A stretch of DNA of 64,000 nucleotides from Candidatus Methanorbis basalitermitum (GCA_031287415.1 JAITSY010000019.1:1-64000); one strand, 5' to 3'. Counted from the first letter of the stretch, positions 9,562 to 19,732 are shown. The notes: generated by a model not told the origin, from the letters alone. Numbers and translations are program-made.

Positions 9562-10200
9562 ATGTACTTCCACGCCCTGATCCCTTATAAACCGATCAAC
9601 CCCAAAACCCGCCTCTCTTCCGTCATGACCCAGGGGGAACGTGAGGAGTTTGCAGAGGTAATGCTTGGCGATGTCATTTCTGCCGTCCGCAAAACAGGTT
9701 GTGAGGCAACTCTTCTCTGTACCACCAGATACGCCTGCATCGAAACACGCGTCGCCATCCGCAAAGAGGGGCTGAATGAAGCAATCAATTGGGCACTTCC
9801 GCAGTTCCGTTGCCCAGCACTCATCATTATGTCCGACCTGCCCCTGATCACACCCGAAAGCCTGCGGAGGATACTCTCCACCAAGGCGGACATGGCAATC
9901 GTTCCGGGACTAGGTGGCGGAACCAATGTCATCTTTGTCAAGCACCCAGAGACGTTCCATGTGGAATACTATGGGTTCTCGTTTCGCAGACATCTGCAGA
10001 TTGCAGATGAACTCGGCCTCAACGTTGATATCGTCGATTCCATGCGGATGGCAACTGATATAGACGAACCCGTCGATCTCGTCGAACTGATGATTCACGG
10101 CCGCGGCAACGCCCGGGAATGGCTTTACGAACATGGATTTTCCCTCTCAATCGAAAATGGCCGCACAAGCGTTACCCGCAACGGCGAAAAACTCTCCTGA
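9562..10200 (+). CDS. cofC: 2-phospho-L-lactate guanylyltransferase (coenzyme F420 biosynthesis)
   Basis: MYFHALIPYKPINPKTRLSSVM...LIIMSDLPLI...GLGGGTNVIF. Confidence 0.9.
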   Translation: MYFHALIPYKPINPKTRLSSVMTQGEREEFAEVMLGDVISAVRKTGCEATLLCTTRYACIETRVAIRKEGLNEAINWALPQFRCPALIIMSDLPLITPESLRRILSTKADMAIVPGLGGGTNVIFVKHPETFHVEYYGFSFRRHLQIADELGLNVDIVDSMRMATDIDEPVDLVELMIHGRGNAREWLYEHGFSLSIENGRTSVTRNGEKLS

Positions 10201-10361
10201 AACGAGAGCGGGGAACAGAACACTCGCCATCTTAAAGGTCACGGCCTTCGATGATATTGATGGAGTACGGAGATATCACATTTAAATAATAGAATAAAAG
10301 ATACTGGGTTTGATCAGAGCCACAACCATGCCTTAAACCAGATATCTTACCCGGTATTGCC

Positions 10362-11100
10362 TCACCTCAACGTCAGTTCATGGGATCCAAGTCCGCTGCC
10401 AGAGAGAACCGCACATATCCCTCTCGACCGAGGATGTTCTTCCATTGCCCCCCTCAATACGCGTACTTGTCTGCCCAGAGCCGTATGGGCCCGTATACGA
10501 CCGGACCCCGTCGCGCTTGCCTTTGCCACGATCATAGCTCTCCGTTGAAAAAGGGATGGTATCGCTATTTTCCAGGAAGCCCTGGGACTAATATGCCATA
10601 TATGATGATACGCATCCCCCTTCCCCGAACGACCCCACATAGTCTATCTCCAAGCTTTAGCCAAAATATCCACTTGAATTTCTTTTGGATGGTCAGGATG
10701 CTAAATGGTTATCGTTCCGTACGTGTTCTTTGCACCAAGGTAAGTGTACATTTTCGTAGAGTCCCACAGCAACCAGGTATCATAGCGGATTTCCGATTTT
10801 GACAGAGCGTGCCATCCACCGACAACCTCTTTCCCATCGATTACGTCTATTTCGCGGTACTTGAGTCCATAAACAAAATAATAGGTATGATCTTTAGGCC
10901 CTAACCCCTGCCAAAAACCAAATTGCCAGGAGCTCCATATTTAGACTCACCCAGTCTCCAGCCCTCAATGTCGACGTGAATTTTATCTTTGAGAACAAGC
11001 TGCAGCTAGTAACTACAGCAATTAGGGAAGTAAGAAAGTAATTTCAGGATCGCTGGCTTGCCATCTGGCATGCGACAGGTAATAGTTGGTAGGTTGTGTC
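10362..11100 (-). pseudogene. Decayed gene remnants, unassigned
   Basis: Reverse strand gives protein-like pieces in changing frames (e.g. YYFVYGLKYREIDVIDGKEVVGGWHALSKSEIRYDTWLLWDSTKMYTYLGAKNTYGTI) with no intact ORF. Confidence 0.45.
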
Positions 11101-11103
11101 TGG

Positions 11104-11233
11104 TAATAATATTTCGAAACAATCAGTCTGAATGGGAACTGTTCTTCAAATCTAAAATATAACAGTCTATATTAATAGAACTGAGAAACACATATATATT
11201 ACCTATAAAACAAATAGGGCCATAATAATTTTC
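11104..11233 (-). mobile_element. Family A copy 4 with flanking repeat (taataatatttc / taataattttc)
   Basis: gaaacaatcagtctgaatgggaactgttcttcaaatctaaaatataacagtctatattaatag. Confidence 0.75.
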
Positions 11234-11285
11234 AAGTTTGTTGCGAGAGAAAGTAAGTTAAATCTAAGATACAGATCATCTTATT
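11228..11285 (+). repeat. Family B repeat copy 2
   Basis: attttcaagtttgttgcgagagaaagtaagttaaatctaagatacagatcatctta. Confidence 0.75.
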
Positions 11286-11674
11286 AAAAGACATAATTCC
11301 ATTTGATTACCAGCGTGTACTCTTGGTAAGCAGGGCTCATTCCGTATTAGACCTATCTTTCCATAATACAGCAGCATCCACGACATCTTCGATGGTCTTG
11401 TACTGCGTCAAGATAGTAAACTCCCGAAATGCAGGGAAGTTCTTCTTTGTAGAAAGCTGCGTTGATACCTCAATTGAGGTATCGCTACTCGGTGTTGTTC
11501 CTCTCCACGCATACCATGATGGCTGAAGCAGTAGTATTCCAATTGGCGGTCCCGTAACTCATGCCTATACTACATCTATTTATTGGAAATAATCAACCAT
11601 AAAATCGATGAAAAGATTATCAGACAATTCACGCTTCGAGAGAGGTGTTTCCAAAAAATGCGATTGAACGCCTC

Positions 11675-12676
11675 TCAGGGACAGTTCCTGTCCCTGCAGT
11701 CCGCACGTACATGCGGCGTACCCGCCAATGCCAGACCAGCACTGTTTTTTTTTGCAAACCGCCTGAGTACTGCGGTCACGCCACTCCCATACTGCATGGC
11801 TTTTTTTGGTTTCCACGCAAGATCATCCAGCAGATACATTTCGGCTACTTTTCTGAGGGCGATTTTTCTCCAATCGCCATTAACAAGTTCGCCGGCGGCG
11901 AATTTATGGGAGGCCAGCACAACGCGTTCATCCATGTAGGGCATGGAGTACCAGACACCGGAGAGTCCAGCGGCGACCGAATCACGGGCACGCTGGGCAG
12001 CAAGTCCGCGGAAGTCAACATCGAGATCGGCCCGGAGGTTTTGGCTTCTGCCATAGCGGGCGTAGCCGCCAAAGAGTTCGTCGGCTGCTTGTCCGGTGAG
12101 AACCTGCTTCGCCCCGCATCTGGCGGCGGCTTTGCCGATAAAATATCCAGCAAGGCCGATTTCGAGGTTCATCCTGGCTGTATCTGGAAGCGCTGCACGG
12201 AGAAGCGGAAGCGCTTCTTCGAGGTCTGCCTCGGTAATTTCGTACGTTGTGAGGGAAAGATCGAGCCGATCGGCGGCGTCTGTTGCGGCTTCGAGGTCAT
12301 GGAAGCCGGCGAGGCCGACGACGATGCAGGGAAGATCGGCAAGAACGGCAATGAGAGTGGAGTCAACGCCGCCAGAGAGGGCAACGACCGCAGATTCTCT
12401 GCGGCCGTCACATCGCAGCCGAACAGCATCCCGGATGGCGTCTTCGAGGCTGAGGTCAGGCACGTCCGGCATGATGGGAATCACCTGGCCACCGATGCGG
12501 ATGATGCCCGAAGGTGTCCCACCTGGCATGATGCCGTAGCGGTCGCGGGCAGTGAGATGATCGGTTGATAGACAGAACTCACCGCCGCAGCGGCTGAGTC
12601 GCTCCGGAGTAATGTTTTCGATCTCGGCTGGTGTGAGGAGATGACCGTTTTCCTCGATCCAGCCGCAAAGTTGCAT
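11675..12676 (-). CDS. asparagine synthase-like protein
   Basis: ALSGGVDSTLIAVLADLP PP-loop, TGQAADELFGGYARY; start placed at MQLCGWIEENG. Confidence 0.88.
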   Translation of the reverse strand: MQLCGWIEENGHLLTPAEIENITPERLSRCGGEFCLSTDHLTARDRYGIMPGGTPSGIIRIGGQVIPIMPDVPDLSLEDAIRDAVRLRCDGRRESAVVALSGGVDSTLIAVLADLPCIVVGLAGFHDLEAATDAADRLDLSLTTYEITEADLEEALPLLRAALPDTARMNLEIGLAGYFIGKAAARCGAKQVLTGQAADELFGGYARYGRSQNLRADLDVDFRGLAAQRARDSVAAGLSGVWYSMPYMDERVVLASHKFAAGELVNGDWRKIALRKVAEMYLLDDLAWKPKKAMQYGSGVTAVLRRFAKKNSAGLALAGTPHVRADCRDRNCP

Positions 12677-12677
12677 T

Positions 12678-13004
12678 TTAGGACCCCTGGGAGATGACGT
12701 CAAGCTCGTCCCGAATGTAACTGCGGACCATCTTTTCGAGTTGACCGAGGACTTTTGATGCGACCTGCTGTTTGGCGAGCCGTCCGTCATACAGAGACCA
12801 ACGTGCCGGATGCTCCGCATTCCACTTCTCAGCAATAACGGTCAGACCGCACTGTTTTGCGGCGCGTGCAACCTGTACAAGGCTCGACGAAACAATGGCA
12901 AGGACCTTTGTCACGCACCGTCCCTCGGGTCGCGTCAGTTCTGCATGAAAACAACAGGGGCAAAGAAAACGAATCGTCATTGGTAGAGCAACACTATTAA
13001 ACAT
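12678..13004 (-). CDS. conserved-looking hypothetical protein upstream of asnB-like gene (possible start MTIRFL at 12980)
   Basis: Intact ORF ending 1 nt before the asnB-like start; FLCPCCF cysteine motif. Confidence 0.6.
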   Translation of the reverse strand: MFNSVALPMTIRFLCPCCFHAELTRPEGRCVTKVLAIVSSSLVQVARAAKQCGLTVIAEKWNAEHPARWSLYDGRLAKQQVASKVLGQLEKMVRSYIRDELDVISQGS

Positions 13005-13143
13005 GAAAATTTATAAGGTAAGTGTACCTTTATAATCGCTATACAGCCCAGATGAATGGTTCACCCACATATGGACATCCTCCTTGTGTTAATCAAGAAC
13101 ATTGTGACCCACGAGCTCGCCTGAAATAACCGTAATCCCTTCT

Positions 13144-13742
13144 TTACACACCTCCTAAGATACTGTTTAACATTTGTGTATCTTCCAATCGCATATTCTG
13201 ATCATCCAGCTTTGTAACTACAGCGCGCACACGCCCCGATGAACGTTTCTTCACACCAACGACTGGGGCCTTCGTTGTCCCCCTGCCACGCTTCCGCTTC
13301 ATGTCTTTGTCTTTTGGTGGTTTTCCACCCAATACATTTCACCAATCTCTGCGATAGCTTCAAACATCTTTCTCTCTTGCTCATATCCCATTGCCGTTCT
13401 AATCAGCTTCAGCATTCTCCAAGCGCATTTATATGTAACGCCGGTCTCTCTCTGCAATTGCCGTCCAGAAATGCCTTTTTTTCCGTTTAACTTGGCATTG
13501 ATGGCATAAAACCACATCCTCATGCTGGTTGATGAGTTCTCGAAAATCGTCCCCCTCATCACAGAAAAGTGATTATTACACCGTTTGCAAGCATAATGTT
13601 TGGGTTTACCCAGTTCTTGATAAAGTAGATGCTTTTCCCCACAATGCGGGCATACCATACCATCGGGATACTGAATGTTGATGAAGTAAGCTATGGCCGC
13701 AGCGTCATTCGGGAAAAATTCCTCAAAATCTTTGTAAAGCAT
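13144..13742 (-). pseudogene. IS1595-family (ISXO2-like) transposase, frameshifted and 3'-truncated
   Basis: MLYKDFEEFFPNDAAAIAYFINIQYPDGMVCPHCGEKHLLYQ...; continues out of frame as MGGKPPKDKDMKRKRGRGTTKAPVVGVKKRSSGRVRAVV; DDE C-terminus missing. Confidence 0.85.
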
Positions 13743-13841
13743 TATACATTATTATTAGACTCCAAAGATATTAAAATATTACCCACAGGTGGGATCTTAC
13801 GGGTAATAATTTATCCTCAAAACACTAAATGACACAACTTT

Positions 13842-15215
13842 ATGGTCCGAAAGGGGAATGCTGTTACTGAGGGAAGTATCATCAAAGCCCTTCTCATCGT
13901 CGCCATCCCAATCGTCATCAGTAACATACTGCAGAGCGTTCTTGAAGTGGTGGACATGTACTTCATCGGCCAGCTTGGAGAGGATGCGATTGCCGGCGGG
14001 ACGATGAGTATCTCTATCATCATGTTTTTAACTACTGTACTGTTCGGGATAGGTGTCGCCTGCGCCGCACTTACATCCCATGCCTACGGTTCAGAGCGGT
14101 ATGAGCGGATTTCGGTAATCCTTGCGCATGCACTCTATCTATCCCTTATCGTCTCCGCCGCAATAGCAGTTATCGGATTTTTCTGGTCTGAAGACCTTCT
14201 CCTTCTTCTCGGAGCAGATCCAGGGGTTCTTACAGAAGGCAGCAAGTTCCTTCGCCCGACTCTCGTTGGTCTGTTTGTCATGATCATGTTATCGGTCCTT
14301 GTCATCGCGTTCCAGAGCAGCGGCGACTCGCGCACCCCTATGTATGCGATGGTTGCTGTAAATATCTTCAACATTGTTCTCAATCCGACCCTGATTCAGG
14401 GTATGGCAGGTCTTCCAGCATTCGGCATTGCGGGTTCTGCATATGCATCCATCATCTCACGGAGTATCGGCATAATTTTGTTGCTTGCGGTCATTTATCT
14501 TCACCCTGCATTCCGGAACACCCCAGTACGACTGCCGAAAAAATGGACGTTCGAACCGCAGCTCATCAAAGAGATTGTCTGCATTGCAGTCCCGAGTGCC
14601 ATTCAGGGTGGGGTTCGAAGTTTCGGATTTCTAATGATGACCTCGATTATCACCATCTTCTATGGCATGGCAGCAGTTGCCGCCTATGGCATCTCCATTC
14701 GTCTGGACATGCTTGGCTTCATCGTCGCGATGGGACTCTGTGCTGCAATCACTGTCATGGTCGGCCAGAACCTCGGTGCGGGAAAAGTTGAGCGTGCGGA
14801 ATTGTCCATCAAGTACGCGGTAATCCTCAACGCGATCTTTATGGCCTGCATTGCGATCAGTTACTACTCTCACGCAGGCGATTTGCTTGCATTCTTCGGT
14901 GCGGAGGGAGGCGCCCTCAATGACAGCATTCTCTTTATGCACATCATCCCCCCCTTCTCCTACGTTATCATTGCCGTGGCCATGACTCTCGGATTTGCCA
15001 TGAATGGGGCAGGCGTGACGAGACCGGGCATGTACTCGGCCATTGCCGGACAGATATTTACGCAGGTCGTTCTTGCGGCATTCTTCGCGCATCTTGGGTA
15101 TCCGATTGAGTACATCTGGTATGCCATCGTCTATGGTTCGGTGGTGACGTTCTTCTGCGACCTGTTCTTCTACCACAAAGGCGACTGGAAGAGGAAACAG
15201 CTGGACATTGGCTGA
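13842..15215 (+). CDS. MATE family efflux transporter
   Basis: 457 aa, 12-TM MATE-type sequence (PIVISNILQSVLEVVDMYFIGQLG). Confidence 0.9.
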   Translation: MVRKGNAVTEGSIIKALLIVAIPIVISNILQSVLEVVDMYFIGQLGEDAIAGGTMSISIIMFLTTVLFGIGVACAALTSHAYGSERYERISVILAHALYLSLIVSAAIAVIGFFWSEDLLLLLGADPGVLTEGSKFLRPTLVGLFVMIMLSVLVIAFQSSGDSRTPMYAMVAVNIFNIVLNPTLIQGMAGLPAFGIAGSAYASIISRSIGIILLLAVIYLHPAFRNTPVRLPKKWTFEPQLIKEIVCIAVPSAIQGGVRSFGFLMMTSIITIFYGMAAVAAYGISIRLDMLGFIVAMGLCAAITVMVGQNLGAGKVERAELSIKYAVILNAIFMACIAISYYSHAGDLLAFFGAEGGALNDSILFMHIIPPFSYVIIAVAMTLGFAMNGAGVTRPGMYSAIAGQIFTQVVLAAFFAHLGYPIEYIWYAIVYGSVVTFFCDLFFYHKGDWKRKQLDIG

Positions 15216-15385
15216 AATCTCAGAAAAAAGCACTAGATAATTTGCGTATAAGATTGGGGACGAGGTCACTGTTATGTTTGGCACCGGCAAATCATGCCTC
15301 GCTCGCAAAAAGTCAGCCTTGCAGGACACTAAGAAAAAAGGGATGAAGGTGTTCTTTGATATAGGTTCCCCCACCATACTGTTGC

Positions 15386-16381
15386 ATGCATAAGGCGCAG
15401 TTGTTCTCGTTCGATGGTGATGCGGTCATCTGCCGGGTCTGTTCGCAAAACTGCCGCATTACCAGGGGATCCAGAGGATTTTGTAACGTCCGGGAAAACG
15501 TAGACGGTACGCTGTATGCAAAAAGCTATGGCCGCCTGACTGCTGCAGGCGTGGATCCGATTGAAAAAAAACCGTTGTATCATTATTTACCGGGAACACA
15601 GACATTTTCGGTGAGCAGCTACGGCTGCAACTTCACCTGCCGCCACTGCCAAAACTATATGCTGTCACATGTTCGGGAGACGCCCGCACCGTTCATCCCT
15701 CCGGAATGGGTAATCGAAGAAGCAGAAGCAACGCGGTGCCGCAGCATCTCGTTTACGTACAATGAGCCATCTATCTCCTTTGAGTATGTTTTGGATACGC
15801 TCCGTCTAGCTGTTGCGGCGGGTCTTGGTTCGGCGTTTATTACCAATGGCTATCTGAGCGAGGAAGCATTTCGTGAACTCTCCCCGTATCTTGGTGCATT
15901 CCGTGTGGATCTGAAGGCGTTTTTCGATGCCTTTTATCAGAAGGTTTGTGGTGCACGGATTGCTCCGGTACTTGAGACGATTCTTCTTGCAAAAGACCTT
16001 GGGGTTCACCTGGAACTGGTGACGCTTGTCATCCCAGGTTATAATGACAGTGCCGAAGAGATCAACAGGATGCTTGCGTGGGAGACGGAGCATCTCGGCC
16101 CCACTGTTCCGCATCATTTCACGCAGTTTTCTCCGATGTATCAGATGGAACACGAAGAACCGACATCGAAAGCGACACTCAACCGAATTTTTGCCCAGGC
16201 AAAGCTGAACGGGCTGTACTATCCCTACATAGGGAACATCATGCATGCCGCAGGGTCGCAGACTCTGTGCCCCGCATGCGGGGAGCTGATCATCCTTCGG
16301 GTAGGGTATGTTGCAAAGACGCCGGGACTTTCCAAGGGACGGTGCAAAAACTGCGGCAGACCGTTTGACGGAGTTCTGTAG
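15386..16381 (+). CDS. amrS: AmmeMemoRadiSam-system radical SAM enzyme (AmrS-like)
   Basis: YGCNFTCRHCQNYMLSH CxxxCxxC radical SAM motif; GFCNVREN; C-terminal zinc ribbon. Confidence 0.85.
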   Translation: MHKAQLFSFDGDAVICRVCSQNCRITRGSRGFCNVRENVDGTLYAKSYGRLTAAGVDPIEKKPLYHYLPGTQTFSVSSYGCNFTCRHCQNYMLSHVRETPAPFIPPEWVIEEAEATRCRSISFTYNEPSISFEYVLDTLRLAVAAGLGSAFITNGYLSEEAFRELSPYLGAFRVDLKAFFDAFYQKVCGARIAPVLETILLAKDLGVHLELVTLVIPGYNDSAEEINRMLAWETEHLGPTVPHHFTQFSPMYQMEHEEPTSKATLNRIFAQAKLNGLYYPYIGNIMHAAGSQTLCPACGELIILRVGYVAKTPGLSKGRCKNCGRPFDGVL

Positions 16382-16514
16382 TTGCATGCCAGCGGGGGTT
16401 CCGTTGCCCTGCGAATGATAGCTGCGTTACTGTGCAGAATAGCGCCACAAAAAGCTCCTGAGAAGGTCCATGTATACACATCTTCCAAAAAAATTACAGA
16501 ATTATGCCATTTTG

Positions 16515-16575
16515 AGAGAGTATATGTATCTAATGTCAATCTACTTTTTTCTCGCAACACACTTGAAAAAAAGAC
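16515..16575 (-). repeat. Family B repeat copy 3
   Basis: Reverse complement ttttttcaagtgtgttgcgagaaaaaagtagattgacattagatacatatactc. Confidence 0.7.
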
Positions 16576-16631
16576 AATATGAACAATAAATAAACAACTC
16601 TTGGAAATAAGATAATCTAATGAATAGATTA

Positions 16632-16745
16632 CTGACGTATCGGTTTTGGGAATAATATATAAAATAGTTCGTGAGTCCCTATTGGTATAGATTGTTATAT
16701 TTCAGATTTGAAGAACAACCCCTATTCAAACAGATAGTTTTGTAG
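16632..16745 (+). repeat. Family A copy 5
   Basis: tattggtatagattgttatatttcagatttgaagaacaacccctattcaaacagatag. Confidence 0.85.
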
Positions 16746-16848
16746 GAAAATTATACTCTATTGGAAAAATAAAGTATGAGTCTTTCATTGTGTTGCACCG
16801 CGAGGATACACATCATTAATTCTGCAAAAAACTAACCATACTACTATT

Positions 16849-17385
16849 ATGTCAGAGAAGAGGACACTGACAATCGGCGTTGCAATCAATCTGGGCAATT
16901 ATGAAAGTCTCCGCCTTGAAGTAATTGACGAGGCACAGAGTGAGAAAGAGGCAGCTGAGCTTGCCGCATATCTGAGCAGGATTCTGGACGGATACGGGCA
17001 GAACGATCCGGCAACCCGTGCATCAATTGGCAAGTACCGTACCCGCGTGCTGGAAAAATATTCTGTGGTTGAAACCACAGCACCAGCGGCTGATCCGCTC
17101 GACGAACGGCTTGGTCCTGTTCCTGTCTATGGGGATTCGGTGAAAAAAAAGGGGAAAATAACGTCAGGATCGATGAGGGACGACCATTCACCGTCAGTTC
17201 CGGAATCGACTATTTCCACACCAGAACCAATCGACCCCACACCAGTAAAGGCTGAGCATACACCGTCAGTTCCGAAACCAACGGTCTACATCTGCGAAAA
17301 ATGTGGCGCAACCGTCTCCAAAGTTCAGCGTGATGTATCCAACCTCTTCATGGGTAAAACGCTCTGCAAAGCATGTATGAAATAA
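16849..17385 (+). CDS. hypothetical protein with C-terminal zinc ribbon, 13 nt upstream of orc1/cdc6
   Basis: Intact ORF; VYICEKCGATVSKVQ...KTLCKACMK. Confidence 0.75.
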   Translation: MSEKRTLTIGVAINLGNYESLRLEVIDEAQSEKEAAELAAYLSRILDGYGQNDPATRASIGKYRTRVLEKYSVVETTAPAADPLDERLGPVPVYGDSVKKKGKITSGSMRDDHSPSVPESTISTPEPIDPTPVKAEHTPSVPKPTVYICEKCGATVSKVQRDVSNLFMGKTLCKACMK

Positions 17386-17398
17386 GGAGACAAATCTC

Positions 17399-18538
17399 AT
17401 GAAAAAGAGTCGGCTCATGTGGGATCAGACCCTCTTCAAAGACATCGAAGTCTTCGACATCGATTATGTCCCAGAACAGTTTGAGTACCGCGACGAACAG
17501 ATTCAGGAACTTGCCTATGCCATCCGGCCTGCCCTTGCCGGAAGCCGCGTGTTAAGCACGATCTGCCGCGGGGTTCCAGGTACCGGCAAGACAACATCGG
17601 TAAAAAAACTTTTTGAAGAAATTGAAAGTACCACAAAAAAACTTGTCCCACTCCATATTAACTGCCAAATCGACAGTTCGGAGTACGCCATCTTCTCCCG
17701 CATCTACACCAAACTCACTAAAAATCGTCAGCCGCCAACTGGAACCTCCTTTAAGATGCTCTTTGACATGATCGCAAAGTACATCGAAAATGAGGCAGTT
17801 GTTCCAATTGTCTGCCTTGACGACGCCAACTATCTTATCTACGAAAAAGAGTTCAATAAAATCCTCTACACTCTTCTACGTTCCCACGAAACCTATGATC
17901 ACGTCAAAATCGGTGTTATTGTCATCATCAGTGACCCGGATGTCAATCTAGATGCCTCGCTTGACGCCCGCGTTGCCTCTGTTTTCCAACCACAAATCAT
18001 CCATTTTACACCCTACACCGCATCGGAGATTGCCGGGATTCTCTCGCAACGGGTGGTACAGGGCCTCTATCCGAATGTTCTTGGTGATGAACTCTTCGAC
18101 CGGATCGTCGACCGCACGATGATATGCGGAGATATCCGCGTCGGCCTTGATATAATCAAGCGTTCTGTCATGAAGGCCGAGACGGCCGCAAGAATGAACG
18201 TCTCTGAGGAGGATATTACCGCAGCATTTTCTATCTCCCGCGATATCCGTCTTGAAGAACTTGCCAGCGTCCTCTCCGAGGATGAGGCAGACGTGTTGTT
18301 CCAACTTGCCGAGATGACAAATAATGAAGACATCATCACCACAAAATCAGTCCATACCGCTCTTGGAAAACACGCAACTGGGTACACGAGATTTGTACAG
18401 ATCATTGAAAAACTCGATAACCTCAGACTGGTAACCCTTGCCTACCAGAACACCGGAAATGGCAGAACACGGATTATCAGCCTCAGACACGACCCAAAAC
18501 GCATTCTTGCCCACCAAAAAAAATCAAATCGGCTGTAA
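17399..18538 (+). CDS. Orc1/Cdc6-type DNA replication initiation AAA+ ATPase
   Basis: EQFEYRDEQIQEL, GVPGTGKTTSVKKL Walker A, VCLDDANYL Walker B, winged-helix C-terminus. Confidence 0.93.
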   Translation: MKKSRLMWDQTLFKDIEVFDIDYVPEQFEYRDEQIQELAYAIRPALAGSRVLSTICRGVPGTGKTTSVKKLFEEIESTTKKLVPLHINCQIDSSEYAIFSRIYTKLTKNRQPPTGTSFKMLFDMIAKYIENEAVVPIVCLDDANYLIYEKEFNKILYTLLRSHETYDHVKIGVIVIISDPDVNLDASLDARVASVFQPQIIHFTPYTASEIAGILSQRVVQGLYPNVLGDELFDRIVDRTMICGDIRVGLDIIKRSVMKAETAARMNVSEEDITAAFSISRDIRLEELASVLSEDEADVLFQLAEMTNNEDIITTKSVHTALGKHATGYTRFVQIIEKLDNLRLVTLAYQNTGNGRTRIISLRHDPKRILAHQKKSNRL

Positions 18539-18606
18539 AGCTAACTCACAACTCTTATCTATTTTCCTGATCCATATCTGAATTATATTCCTAAAGGGGG
18601 ATTATC

Positions 18607-19551
18607 TTGGTTAGCGTAAATGAACTAGGACTCGATCTCTTCGAAGAACTCGTTGAGAATGCAGATTTATTCAATGTAGCACATCATGAACTTGACAACG
18701 GCGCCCGTATTGTGGACTGTGGTGTGGCTGTTCCGGGAGGTTTCGGCGCTGGCGACTTCTTCACCCGCATCTGCATGGGTGGTCTCGGCGATATCGCCTT
18801 CCGCCAAGGTATGGTCAGCAAGTTCCCGATGACCTTCATTGATGTAAACACCGACTTCCCCGCAATCGCCTGCCTCGGGGCACAGAAAGCAGGGTGGACC
18901 GTGAAGCACGAAAATTTCTTTGCCATGGGTTCCGGCCCGGCGCGTGCTCTTTCACTCCAGCCGAAACACACCTACGAGGTCATCGGCTACGAGGACGAAT
19001 GCGACAACGCAGTCATCTGTCTTGAGGCGAATCACCTCCCAAACGGCGCTGTTTTGGATAAAATTGCAGAGAAATGTAAGGTTGACGTTGCAAATGTCTG
19101 CGCCCTTGTTGCACCGACCTCCTCCATCGTCGGCTCCATTCAGGTTGCCGGACGTTGTGTCGAGACTGCGGTTTACAAGCTGAACGAGCTCGGCTTTGAC
19201 ACCCGCAAAATCATAGCAGCAGCAGGAACTGCCCCTGTTCCACCGATCCGTGGCCCCAAGCTCGCCATGGGTGTCACCAACGACGCAACTATCTACCACG
19301 GCCAGATCAACCTGACGATGAACGCTCCGGAGATCGTCGACTATCTTGAAAAGATCCCAAGCTGTGCGTCCAACGGATACGGCAAGCCGTTCAATGATAT
19401 CTTCAAAGAAGCTGGCTACGACTTCTACAAGATCGATAAGAACCTCTTCGCCCCGGCCGAGGTCATCATCAATGAGGTCTCCACCGGCAAGACCTATCAG
19501 GTCGGCAAAGTTAACGCAGAGATCACACTGAAATCCTTCGGACTTGCATAA
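18607..19551 (+). CDS. mch: methenyltetrahydromethanopterin cyclohydrolase (TTG start)
   Basis: MVSVNELGLDLFEELVENADLFNVAHHELDNGARIVDCG; upstream aaaggggg SD-like sequence. Confidence 0.95.
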   Translation: MVSVNELGLDLFEELVENADLFNVAHHELDNGARIVDCGVAVPGGFGAGDFFTRICMGGLGDIAFRQGMVSKFPMTFIDVNTDFPAIACLGAQKAGWTVKHENFFAMGSGPARALSLQPKHTYEVIGYEDECDNAVICLEANHLPNGAVLDKIAEKCKVDVANVCALVAPTSSIVGSIQVAGRCVETAVYKLNELGFDTRKIIAAAGTAPVPPIRGPKLAMGVTNDATIYHGQINLTMNAPEIVDYLEKIPSCASNGYGKPFNDIFKEAGYDFYKIDKNLFAPAEVIINEVSTGKTYQVGKVNAEITLKSFGLA

Positions 19552-19640
19552 GCTGCACGCCTCTGATAGAGGTTACGCCGCCACATCAGCGCAAGCAGAA
19601 GGCAAGGCTTGGTCTTGTATCGTCTGCATAGGCATGGCCC
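19552..19640 (-). repeat. Family C REP-like repeat immediately after the mch stop
   Basis: gctgcacgcctctgatagaggttacgccgccacatcagcgcaagcagaaggcaaggcttgg. Confidence 0.7.
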
Positions 19641-19732
19641 AAAAACCATATGGTTTTTTCTCCCCCCAATCATTATTCTGCTGATTTTGCAGAGGTAATT
19701 ATTTTGTGGGGAGGGTAATGTAAAGCAGTATT

